64,000 nucleotides of DNA, taken from contig JAZKJV010006035.1 in assembly GCA_037367405.1 (NCBI GenBank), positions 310,001 to 374,000 of the forward strand. Reading direction: 5' to 3'. The stretch's first letter is position 1. Each line of letters begins with the position of its first letter. Under the pieces are notes generated by a model, which was given only the letters and a program-made list of their open reading frames with translations, did no database searches and was not told the DNA's origin. Made by a program: the position numbers and the translations under genes. Positions 42,556 through 53,729 of this stretch are shown here, one piece after another. This stretch comes from Ottelia alismoides. Its lineage: Eukaryota > Streptophyta > Magnoliopsida > Alismatales > Hydrocharitaceae.

Positions 42556-44915
42556 TGTAATATTCGTTTTGTACACTATGCCTTTGAATGTTATCAAGTG
42601 TTGTTTCAAGGAAATATTGGATTGATAGTGTTCACACTAGATACCATAGTCAATAGATTCGCCTTGATGCAATGATTTCATTGAAACTTATTGTGTTTAT
42701 ATCAGAGACCATCTTGTATAAAAACGGACTTCAAAATGTTCTCTGAATTGTGTAGCATCTCAAAACATAGTACCACATCTACTAATCTGGAATTTTGGTA
42801 GTACCTTATAAGTAGTAGAAGCCACTACTTGCATAGTCCCCATAATGTTATAGATTTTATACTCATTAGCCATAATCACATCATTAAGACTAATTAAGAA
42901 TGATTAGTGCTAATTACCCGTCATTAATGATAATTAAGCGTCATTAGCATAGATTTACCCTCATTAGCCATAATCACATCATTAAGATTAATTAAGCATG
43001 ATTAGTGCTAATTACCCGTCACTAGTGATAATTAAAGGTCATTAGCAAAAGTAGGGCACATGGAGAGGAAATCATGGGACACGTGTCGTTATATAGTCAG
43101 GACAAGTGTCAAAAACTCAATAGTGCCATGTGTCATCATCCTAAGACTAACACATGTCATGGTGTAGTCTCTTGCTTGGGCAACAAGTTATCTCGTTTAG
43201 AAGCCAAACCACTTGCTTGGACAACAAGTTATCTCGTGGATAAGCCAAACCTTGCTTGAGCAACAAGTTATCTCATGGATAAACCAAACCTATTACTTGG
43301 GCAACAAGTTTTCTCATGAATAAGACATGTGGCAGGCCATGTGTCGTCATACATGGAAGAGAGGCAACATGTGGCTTAGAGGCTCCCTTACATGTTGACA
43401 CATGTCACACATGTAAAGGGGGTGGAGGCCTATAAATACCCATGACCCCCCATACTCCTCCTCACTTCATCCCACGCCCATCTCTCCACCTTAGAACCGC
43501 AAGGCCGCCGAGGTTGCGGGAGGAGCACGAGAGGAGCCACGGCAAAGCCCTGTCGGTGATCGAGAGCGTTTTTGAAGCCGTAACGAAGTTCTGTCCACGC
43601 CAAACCTTAGTATTCAATCTAAGACGGCTATAGAGGAGGTTTTCACTAAAGAAACATTTTCGACCCAAGTTAGACAACAATCAGGTGAGGGATTCTCAAG
43701 CGCTATTTTAAAGCACTAGTCTTTAGCTTTTATACATGGTTTTGAATAACAAGTATGAAATCATGTTTTCTAGAGCTTTTACGTATGAATTTCAAGTACC
43801 ATACAGTTGAGATGAAATCAGGGCTTTAGAATGTATTTCAGACATCGTTTCACGAGTTTTATCATGATAACACATTTTTAAGAATTTTGTTCTTGATTGG
43901 AACACGAGACATAAGTTTTACTACTTAGATATATGTGAAGAATTATGTTTTGCACGGTTACTATGCATTATGGATCGGTTTTCTAGTTCTTAATAAGTTC
44001 TAGTTGTCAGAATATGTATGTTATGTCGAGAGTATTTTATGTTCATGAATTAGCTGTTATGAGCTTGAAATAACAAGTTTACGGTTTATTAGTGACAAGA
44101 AAATGATCAGAATTAGAAGATAAGCACCACAGTAGCTCTTTTATACAAATCATGAACTAGCAATTAGATATGGTGATGTCATTAGATATGACCCTGAAAC
44201 CGCCATTAGATATGGCAAACCATTAGATATGGTATCAAGAACACTTTGGGTCCGCATTCTGTATACATATAGGCTTTGGGCCGTATGCAGGGTGTTTTTG
44301 GTCTTTGGGACCGTCTGCGCGTATGACTTAGCTTTATTTCAGCGTTCATGAGTCAATAAATTAGCCACAGTGGTGATTAGTACAAACAGCATGATAGTGA
44401 TGATTATTTTTCAGTTTATCTGCTTTTAAAGTGATTTCAGCTTTCAATTGCAAAACTAGCATGTTGTTATATGTAATCTCTATTATAAAGTCTCTTTAAA
44501 GCTATTTCACAGTATTCAGCATAAATTCTTGTCATGATGCGCATATTTGAGATTTTAGCTATATGTAAAAAGCTTGAAATCCTTTCACTGGGTCTAAGCT
44601 CATAAACGGGTTTAGACTCATCCCTTTATATTATAAATATGTACAGATCAACAGAATCACGAATAGCAGGTGAAAGGACCACTGATACACTTGGAGGAGG
44701 TGTCTTTTGCTTTTCGTTGTTTTTGTACTCTCTGGGTTATTTAGTAAGAAGTTGTAATATATAGAACTTGTGTAATACACTTATTGGTGTTGTGAACTTG
44801 AAATACAAAGATGTTATGTTTTTGAGATTGCCACATGTTTGCTTGAGGAAAAAAATAGAAGAAGAAGAAAGATCTTTGTCATGGCACGTTCCGGTTAGCG
44901 GGATGGGTATTGACA
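42556..44915 (+). repeat. Gypsy LTR1
   Basis: 2360 bp, TGTAATATTCG...GTATTGACA. It contains a ~98-bp tandem pair (from 42863 and 42961), a four-fold ~43-bp repeat with CAACAAGTTATCTC (43170-43320), and TATA box TATAAATA (43431). A (C)CATTAGATATGG repeat follows at 44160-44230. It differs from LTR2 and LTR4 by a 7-bp loss near 43927. Confidence 0.93.
43078..43438 (+). promoter_or_regulatory. LTR promoter with ABRE/G-box and CATGTG cluster
   Basis: GACACGTGTC (43078-43087, palindromic G-box/ABRE core) is followed by many ACATGT/CATGTG/CATGTC motifs up to TATAAATA (43431-43438). Motifs of this kind bind bZIP, MYC and NAC factors in stress-responsive plant promoters. The same layout recurs in LTR2 (TATA 47972) and LTR4 (TATA 54609). 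Confidence 0.55.
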
Positions 44916-44920
44916 ACTTG

Positions 44921-44932
44921 TGGTATCAGAGC
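44921..44932 (+). promoter_or_regulatory. Primer-binding site of INT1
   Basis: TGGTATCAGAGC, initiator Met tRNA type, five bases after LTR1. The same site follows LTR2 at 49469-49480. Confidence 0.9.
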
Positions 44933-44979
44933 AATGGTTTTAGGATCTTGAGCAAGAATTACATTAGGAGTTGACCTAT

Positions 44980-47036
44980 AAGTTTTGGAAGATTTGTTGA
45001 AAACTTTTCTAGAATTGCCGTACTATTGACAAGGTTAAATAGGAAGAATGTGAAGTATAGTTGGGACGAAGAATGCGAGAAAAGTTTTAAGGAACTCAAG
45101 AGTCGCCTCACCTCAGCACCTATACTTAGCCTTCCATCAAGGGAAAGGTAATTATGTAATCTATAGTGATGCCTCAAGACAAGGGCTGGGATGCGTCTCA
45201 ATGCAGAATGACTAGGTGATTGCTTATGCTTCTAGACAGCTAAAACAACATGAGTTAACTTACCCAACTCATGACCTTGAGTTAGCTGCTATAGTATTTG
45301 CCTTAAAGATCTGGAGACACTACCTATATGGGGAAACTTGTCGAATCTTTACGGATCATAAGAGTTTGAAATATATTTTCTCTCAGAAAGAGTTGAATTT
45401 AAGGCAAAGAAGATGGTTAGAGCTAATCAAAGATTATGATTGTTCCATAGAATATCACCCGGGGAAAGCCAATGTTGTAGCAGATGCTCTCAGTAGAAAG
45501 TCTAATGGTCAGCTATCTCACTTAAAAGGAGAATATTATCAGTTGAAAGAGTTACGTGCAAAATTAACCATGAATAGCAGTGGAGCCTTATTAGCATCCT
45601 TACAAGTGAGACCCATATTATATGATAAAATTAAGGAGGCATAAGTCCATGATTCTGAAATCATTAGAATGATTGAGAAGATTAAGGGAGGAGATGAAAC
45701 CGGGTATAAAATAGATGGTCAAGGGGTCCTATTCTTTAAAGGAAGATTGTGTGTTCCAAAGAAATCTGATATAAAGACTGAGATTCTGGAGGAGGCACAT
45801 AACTCTATATATACTATGCATCCAGGAAGCACTAAGATGTATAGAACACTTAAAAGCTATTATTGGTGGTCTGACATGAAAAGAGAAATTGCAGAGTATG
45901 TTTCTAGATGTCCTATATGCCAACAAACAAAACCGGAGCATTTTGAAACCTGCAGGGACTTTACAGCCACTTCCAATACCAGAATGGAAATGGGAACATA
46001 TTACTATGGATTTTGTTACAGGATTTCCAAGAACCCGTCGAGGTCATGATGCAATATGAGTCATAGTGGACAGATTAACTAAGTCTGCACATTTCTTAGC
46101 CATTAACATGACATACAGTCTAGACCGTTTGGGAAAGATCTTTGTTAATGAGATAGTTAGCCGTCATGGGGCTCCTGTGTCTTCTGATAGAGATCCACGA
46201 TTTACTTCTAAGCTATGGCCAAGCTTACATAAAGCTATGGGAACGAAATTAGCATTTAGTACAGCTTTCCATCCTCAAACAGATGGCCAATCAGAACGGA
46301 CTATCCAGACTCTAGAAGACATGCTTAGAGCTTGTGCACTAAGCATTAAAGAAAGCTGGGATGAACATCTCTCACTTATAGAGTTTGCATACAATAACAA
46401 CTATCATACTAGTATTGGGATGGCAGCTTATGAAGCATTGTATGGAAGACCATGTAGAACACTTATCTGTTGGAGTGAGGTTGGAGAACGAAAATTGTTC
46501 AACCTGAACTAATACAAAGCACTATAGAAAAAGTTGAGGAAATCAAGAGATGCTTAAAGGCAGCGCAAAGCAGACAGAAAAGTTATGCAGATAAGCGAAG
46601 GAGAGACTTAGAATTTCAAGTAGGAGACAATGGGTTTCTAAAAGTATCTCTATGGAAATGCCTAATCAGATTTGGGAAGAAAGGGAAACTAAGCCCTAGA
46701 TATATTGGCCCTTATGAGTTCACAGAGAGAATCGGTAATGTGGCATATCGTCTTCAACTTCCATCTGAACTAGCAAGGATACATGATGTCTTTTATGTCT
46801 CCACACTTCGGAAGTTTATTCCAGATCCAACCCATATGATACAACCTTAAGATATTCAATTGAAGGAAGATCTTTCATACGAGGAGGTTCCTGTGGAAAT
46901 TCTAGATTATAAAGTACAAGAGCTTCGTACAAAGAAGATTCCTTTAGTTAAAGTTTTATGGAGGAGTCACGCAATAGAAGAAGCCACATGGGAACGAGAG
47001 GAAGAAATGAGATCTCAATATCCCCATTTATTTTGA
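44980..47036 (+). pseudogene. INT1: gypsy RT tail-RNase H-integrase-chromodomain
   Basis: Begins within the end of RT (NRKNVKYSWDEECEKSF) soon after the PBS, so gag, protease and the RT core are deleted. RNase H DASRQGLGCV is followed by a TAG at 45213, then [20 protein letters not shown]. The integrase zinc region ([24 protein letters not shown]) and core ([31 protein letters not shown]) come next. The post-core stretch ends at TAA 46848. Beyond it lies a chromodomain frame (KVLWRSHAIEEATWERE, about 46945-47000). Extra frame shifts near 45140, 45965 and 46500 also kill it. Confidence 0.9.
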
Positions 47037-47091
47037 AGCTATCAAAGGTACTTAAATTTCGAGGACGAAATTTATTGCAAGTAAGGGAAAA

Positions 47092-49463
47092 TGGTAATAC
47101 GTGTTTTGTACACTATGCCTTTGAATATTATCAAGTGTTGTTTCAAGGAAATATTGGATTGATAGTGTTCACACTTTACAGATACCATAGTCAATAGATT
47201 CGCCTTGATGCAATGATTTCATTGAAACTTATTGTGTTTATATCAGAGACCATCTTGTATAAAAACAGACTTCAAAATGTTCTCTGAATTGTGTAGCATC
47301 TCAAACCATAGTACCACATATACTAATCTGGAATTTTGGTGGTACCTTATAAGTAGTAGAAGCCACTACTTGCATAGTGCCCATAATGTTATAGATTTTA
47401 TACTCATTAGCCATAATCACATCATTAAGACTAATTAAGCATGATTAGTGCTAATTACCCATCATTAGTGATAATTAAGCATCATTAGTATAGATTTACC
47501 CTCATTAGCCATAATCACATCATTAAGATTAATTAAGTATGATTAGTGCTAATTACCCGTCACTAATGATAATTAAGCGTCATTAACAAAAGTAGGGCAC
47601 ATGGAGAGGAAATCATGGGACACGTGTCGTTATATAGTCAGGACAAGTGTCAAAAACTCAATAGTGCCATGTGTCATCATCCTAAGACTAACACGTGTCA
47701 TGGTGTAGTCTCTTGCTTGGGCAACAAGTTATCTCGTTTAGAAGCCAAACCACTTGCTTGGGCAACAAGTTATCTCGTGGATAAGCCAAACCTTGCTTGA
47801 GCAACAAGTTATCTCATGGATAAACCAAACCTATTACATGGGCAACAAGTTTTCTCACGAATAAGACATGTGGCAGGCCATGTGTCGTCATACATGGAAG
47901 AGAGGCAACATGTGGCTTAGAGGCTCCCTTACATGTTGACACATGTCACACATGTAAAGGGGGTGGAGGCCTATAAATACCCATGACCCCTCATACTCCT
48001 CCTCACTTCATCCCACGCCCATCTCTCCACCTTAGAACCGCAAGGCCGCCGAGGTTGCGGGAGGAGCACGAGAGGAGCCACGGCGAAGCCCTGTCGGTGA
48101 TCGAGAGCGTTTTTGAAGCCGTAACGAAGTTCTGTCCGCGCCAAACCTTAGTATTCAATCTAAGACGGCTATAGAGGAGGTTTTCACTAAAGAAACGTTT
48201 TCGACCCAAGTTAGACAACAATCAGGTGAGGGATTCTCAAGCGCTGTTTTAAAGCACTAGTCTTTAGCTTTTATGCATGGTTTTGAATAACAAGTATGAA
48301 ATCATGTTTTCTAGAGCTTTTACGTATGAATTTCAAGTACCATACGGTTGAGATGAAATCAGGGCTTTAGAATGTATTTCAGACATCGTTTCACGAGTTT
48401 TATCATGATAACACATTTTTAAGAATTTTGTTCTTGATTGGAACACGAGACATAAGTTTTACTACTTAGATATGAGTTTTATGTGAAGAATTATGGTTTG
48501 CACGGTTACTATGCATTATGGATCGGTTTTCTAGTTCTTAATAAGTTCTAGTTGTCAGAATATGTATGTTATGTCAAGAGTGTTTTATGTTCATGAATTA
48601 GCTGTTATGAGCTTGAAATAGCAAGTGTACGGTTTATTAGTAACAAGAAAAAGATCAGAATTAGAAGATAAGCACCACAGTAGCTCTTTTATACAAATCA
48701 TGAACTAGCCATTAGATATGGTGATGTCATTAGATATGACCCTGAAACCGCCATTAGATATGGCAAACCATTAGATATGGTATCAAGAGGACTTTGAGTC
48801 CGCATTCTGTATACATATAGGCTTTGGGCCGTATGCAGGGTGTTTTTGGTCTTTGGGACCGTCTGCGCGTATGACTTAGCTTTATTTCAGCGTTCATGAG
48901 TCAATAAATTAGCCACAGTGGTGATTAGTACAAACAGCATGATAGTGATGATTATGTTTCAGTTTATCTACTTTTGAAGTGATTTCAGCTTTCAATTGCA
49001 AAACTAGCATGTTGTTATATGTAATCTCTGTTATAAAGTCTCTTTCAAGCTATTTCACAGTATTCAGCATAAATTCTTGTCATGATGCGCATATTTCAGA
49101 TTTTAGCTATATGTAAAAAGCTTGAAATCCTTTCACTGGGTCTAAGCTCATAAATGGGTTTAGACTCATCCCGTTATATTATAAATATATACAGATCATC
49201 AGAATCACGAATAGCAGGGGAAAGTACCACTGATACACTTGGAGGAGGTGTCTTTTGCTTTTCGTTGTTTTTGTACTCTCTGGGTTATTTTGTAAGAAGT
49301 TGTAATATATAGAACTTGTGTAATACACTTCTTGGTGTTGTGAACTTGAAATACAAATATGTTACGTTTTTGAGATTGATACATGTTTGTTTGAGGAAAA
49401 AAATAGAAGAAGAAGAAAGATCTCTGTCGTGGCACGTTCCGATTAGCGGGACGGGTAGTGACA
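47092..49463 (+). repeat. Gypsy LTR2
   Basis: 2372 bp, starting TGGTAATACGTG (one extra G relative to the others) and ending GTAGTGACA. Collinear with LTR1 and LTR4. It serves as the 3' LTR of INT1 and 5' LTR of INT2. Confidence 0.93.
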
Positions 49464-49544
49464 ACTTGTGGTATCAGAGCAATGGTTTTAGGACCTTGAA
49501 AAAGAATTATATTAGGAGTTGACCTATAAGTTTTGGAAGATTTG

Positions 49545-51590
49545 TTGAAAACTTTTCTAGAATTGCCGCACTATTGACAAGGTTACATAGGAAGAATGTG
49601 AAGTATAGTTGGGACGAAGAATGCGAGAAGAGTTTTAAGGAACTCAAGAGTCGCCTCACCTCAGCACCTATACTTAGCCTTCCATCAGGGAAAGGTAATT
49701 ATGTAATCTATAGTGATGCCTCAAGACAAGGGCTGGGATGCGTCTCAATGCAGAATGACTAGGTGATTGCTTATGCTTCTAGACAGCTAAAACAACATGA
49801 GTTAACTTACCCAACTCATGACCGTGAGTTAGCTGCTATAGTATTTGCCTTAAAGATCTGGAGACACTACCTATATGGGGAAACTTGTTGAATCTTTACG
49901 GATCATAAGAGTTTGAAATATATTTTCTCTCAGAAAGAGTTGAATTTAAGGCAAAGAAGATGGTTAGAGCTAATCAAAGATTATGATTGTTCCATAGAAT
50001 ATCACCCGGGGAAAGCCAATGTCGTAGCAGATGCTCTCAGTAGAAAGTCTAATGGTCAGCTATCTCATTTAAAAGGAGAATATTATCAGTTGAAAGAGTT
50101 ACGTGCAAAATTAACCATTAATAGCGGTGGAGCCTTATTAGCATCCTTACAAGTGAGACCCATATTATATGATAAAATTAAGGAGGCACAAGTCCATGAT
50201 TCTGAAATCATTAGAATGATTGAGAAGATTAAGGGAGGAGATAAACCGGGTATAAAATAAATGGTCAAGGGGTCCTATTCTTTAAAGGAAGATTGTGTGT
50301 TCCAAAGAAATCTGATATAAAGACTGAGATTTTGGAGGAGGCACATAACTCTATATATACTATGCACCCAGGAAGCACTAAGATGTATAGAACACTTAAA
50401 AGCTACTATTGGTGGTCTGGCATGAAAAGAGAAATTGCAGAGTATGTTTCTAGATGTCCTATATGCCAACAAACAAAACCGGAGCGTTTGAAACCTGCAG
50501 GGACTTTACAGCCACTTCCAATACCAGATGGAAATGGGAACATATTACTATGGATTTTGTTACAGGATTTCCAAGAACCCGTCGAGGTCATGATGCAATA
50601 TGGGTTATAGTGGACAGATTAACTAAGACTGTATATTTCTTAGCCATTAACATGATATACAGTCTAGACCGTTTGGGAAAGATCTTTGTTAATGAGATAG
50701 TTAGCCGTCATGGGACTCCTGTGTCAATTGTTTTTGATAGAGATCCACGATTTACTTCTAAGCTATGGCCAAGCTTACATAAAGCTATGGGAACGAAATT
50801 AGCATTTAGTACAGCCTTCCATCCTCAAACAGATGGCCAATCAGAACGAACTATCCAGAATCTAGAAGACATGCTTAGAGCTTGTGCACTGAGCTTTAAA
50901 GAAAGCTGGGATGAACATCTCTCACTTATAGAGTTTGCATACAATAACAACTATCATACTAGTATTGGGATGGCACCTTATGAAGCATTGTATGGAAGAC
51001 CATGTAGAACACCTATCTGTTGGAGTGAGGTTGGAGAACGAAAATTGGTTCAACCTGAACTAATACAAAGCACGATAGAAAAAGTTGAGGAAATCAAGAG
51101 ATGCTTAAAGGCAGCGCAAAGCAGACAGAAAAGTTATGCAGATAAGCGAAGGAGAGATTTAGAATTTCAAGTAGGAGACAATGGGTTTCTAAAAGTATCT
51201 CCATGGAAAGGCCTAATCAGATTTGGGAAGAAAGGGAAACTAAGCCCTAGATACATTGGCCCTTATGAGATCACAGAGCGAATCGGTAATGTGGCATATC
51301 GTCTTCAACTTCCATCTGAACTAGCAAGGATACATGATGTCTTTTATGTCTCCACACTTCGGAAGTTTATTCCAGATCCAACCTATATGATACAACCTTA
51401 AGATATTCAATTGAAGGAAGATCTTTCATACGAGGAGGTTCCTGTGGAAATTCTAGATTATAAAGTACAAGAGCTCCGTACAAAGAAGATTCCTTTAGTT
51501 AAAGTTTTATGGAGGAGTCACGCAATAGAAGAAGCCACATGAGAACGAGAGGAAGAAATGAGATCTCAATATCCCCACTTATTTTCAAGC
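49545..51590 (+). pseudogene. INT2: gypsy RT tail-RNase H-integrase-chromodomain
   Basis: Nearly identical to INT1. It shares the same PBS-to-RT deletion, the TAG in RNase H (49760-49762) and the TAA before the chromodomain (51399-51401). It is less broken in integrase: one frame runs 50454-51401 with both core Asp motifs and HPQTDGQSERT. Private defects include TGA for CGA at about 49889 and TGA for the chromodomain Trp in EEATWERE (near 51540). Confidence 0.9.
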
Positions 51591-51643
51591 TATCAAAGGT
51601 ACTTAAATTTCGAGGACGAAATTTATTGCAAGTAGGGGAAAAT

Positions 51644-51981
51644 TGTAATACGCGTTTTGTACACTATGCCTTTGAATGTTATCAAGTGTTGTTTCAAGTA
51701 AATATTGGATTGATAGTGTTCACACTTTACAGATACCATAGTCAATAGATTCGCCTTGATGCAATGATTTCATTGAAATTTATTGTGTTTATATCAGAGA
51801 CCATCTTGTATAAAAACGGGCTTCAAAATATTCTCTGAATTGTGTAGCATTTCAAAACATAGTACCGCATCTACTAATCTGGAATTTTGGTAGTACCTTA
51901 TAAGTAGTAGAAGCCACTACTTGCATAGTGTCCATAATGTACTCATTAGCCATAATCACATCATTAAGACTAATTAAGCAT
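51644..51981 (+). repeat. Gypsy LTR3, truncated
   Basis: First ~338 bp of an LTR (TGTAATACGCG...ACTAATTAAGCAT). It breaks off inside the 98-bp tandem repeat and joins the duplicated OST flank within a few bases (51982-51987). Confidence 0.93.
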
Positions 51982-51986
51982 CGTCA

Positions 51987-53729
51987 GGATCGGGGTATCG
52001 TCGGCGATCGCCCTAGAGCCTACAGGAGGGGTCGGAGAGTTGCGGGGAAAAGAGTAGTCTGTGCAGACAAAGCTCCGGGATTTTGTACATAATTATACGC
52101 CTTACAGTAATATGTAATTGGGAGCTGGGGCTTTTTTTCACGATTTTTGAGTTTTTTTAATGAAATCTTAGGGAGTTTTTCTTAATATATTGAGAAGAAT
52201 ATGTGTTTCGAGTTTCATGTAAAACAAACATTCCTAACACATTCATCTAGAAGGGGTTAATTTCAGTAATTCTGAGACCGTTAAAATTTGATAGTCTTGA
52301 TGAAGATGATATGAATATCGAATTAAGTTGAATTTTGAATGATACCATGGTGGTACATAGTGATCTAATTCTCCCAAGATTTAATTTCAAAAAAATAAAA
52401 AATCAATGAAATAAATAAGTCGGGTGTATGTAGTTACCTACACCCCTGGGTGTAGGCTCCCTTTTCTCTAGGTAATTACGTGTTTACCGCGGCGGTGCTT
52501 GTGATTTCACATTGGCCCCTGACCATACGTATGGAATTAAAAATGAATGTTTCCTTTAGGTGGCGTTTGGTTGGTGGGTTATACAGGGGTGGATAACCCG
52601 GTTTTGTGTTTGTGTGTTTGGTTGATGGGTTAAGGGTTGGAAGGGTTTGCGTGATGTGATTATATTGGAATTTGAAAAAGTTGGTAGTTATTATGGTATG
52701 ATTGTATTGAAATTTGGAAAAGTTGGTGATTGATGTGATGTGATTATATTGAAGTTTGGAATAGTGAGTAGTAGTTGAATATTTTATGATTTTTAGATGA
52801 TATGATGGTATAATATATATTTTTTTTGATGGGAAGGGAGTGGGCCCCACTAGTGGGTTAAAAGGGGGGGGGGGTTATCCACCCAAAGTGGGGGTAACCC
52901 CCCAACCGAACGTGGCCTTAGTGTGTGTTTGGTACGCGGGTTTAGGTGGGTTAAAGTGGTAGCAGGTAATCCATTTTTGGGTTTTGGTATTTGGATAGAG
53001 GGTTAAACTGGAGGTGGGTTAGAAGTGGGTTTATTGTGATATGATTGTATTGAAGTTTGAAAAAGTAAGTAGTTATTGCGATATGATTGTATTGGAGTTT
53101 GAAGAAAGTAAGTATAAGTGGAGTAGTTTATAATTTTTAGATGATATGATGATATAGTATATTATTTTTTGATGGAATTGATGATGGAAAATTGATTTAT
53201 TTATTTTTTTTAAAAAGATAAAAAGTGGGACCCACGTAGGAGTGAGAAAATATGGGGTAAGGAGTTTACCCCTTGTGACGAACGACACCTTAGGGCTCTT
53301 CATTTGAGATATAAGGAATAATCTCTCTCCTTATTCCTCCACTTTCTTACATTATCCTCTCTCATGGTTACTGGGTTGGACTGAATTGGGGTGGGTTGTG
53401 GCATCCTTCTGTGAATAGTAGCTGTTTGGAGGGTTAGAGGGGCTGGAATGATAATTACGATGTAATGTGATATTGATTGTGTATTATGTTAACCTTTTTA
53501 CTGATTATAATATATTTTTTATGTTAATTAGTATATTCAAACATGGTTAAAAAATATTATACCAAAGAAATTGTAGGATCTATACAGCAATCCCAACCCA
53601 GGAATGCAGGGTGGGAGCTAGGGGTATGCTAGGGTACCCCAGTGTGCCCTGGCAACCAAACGAACCCAGGAATTCATGGGGGTACTCGTCTCATGATCGT
53701 GACCCATCGGCTCACGAATCGACCCACTT
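51987..53729. repeat. Segmental duplication, copy 2 (orphan OST upstream flank)
   Basis: 1743 bp matching 40818-42555. It includes the OST leader and promoter but not the ATG or any exon, both Harbinger-like MITEs (52559-52917 and 52921-53289) and the third MITE end, through the TSD CACTT at 53725-53729. In minus sense the orphan promoter points into LTR3 and INT2. Confidence 0.95.

Larger units (their letters stand above)
42556..51981 (+). mobile_element. Tandem Ty3/gypsy array LTR-INT-LTR-INT-LTR(partial)
   Basis: LTR1 42556-44915, INT1 44916-47091, LTR2 47092-49463, INT2 49464-51643, partial LTR3 51644-51981. The array shares LTRs between successive internal regions, as produced by unequal recombination between LTRs. 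The internal regions end with the sequence AAATTTCGAGGACGAAATTT and a chromodomain reading frame, as in Del/Tekay-type chromoviruses. TSD CACTT precedes LTR1 (42551-42555). Both internal regions lack gag, protease and most of RT. Confidence 0.93.

Noticed and set aside
42368..42625. 85-aa ORF crossing the flank-LTR1 boundary (and its duplicate at 53611-53799)
   Set aside because: Spans a MITE end and the LTR start; repeated only because the locus is duplicated.
43163..43320. Spaced repeats in the LTR as a CRISPR-like array
   Set aside because: Tandem ~43-bp units without unique spacers, in a plant LTR; ordinary promoter sub-repeats.
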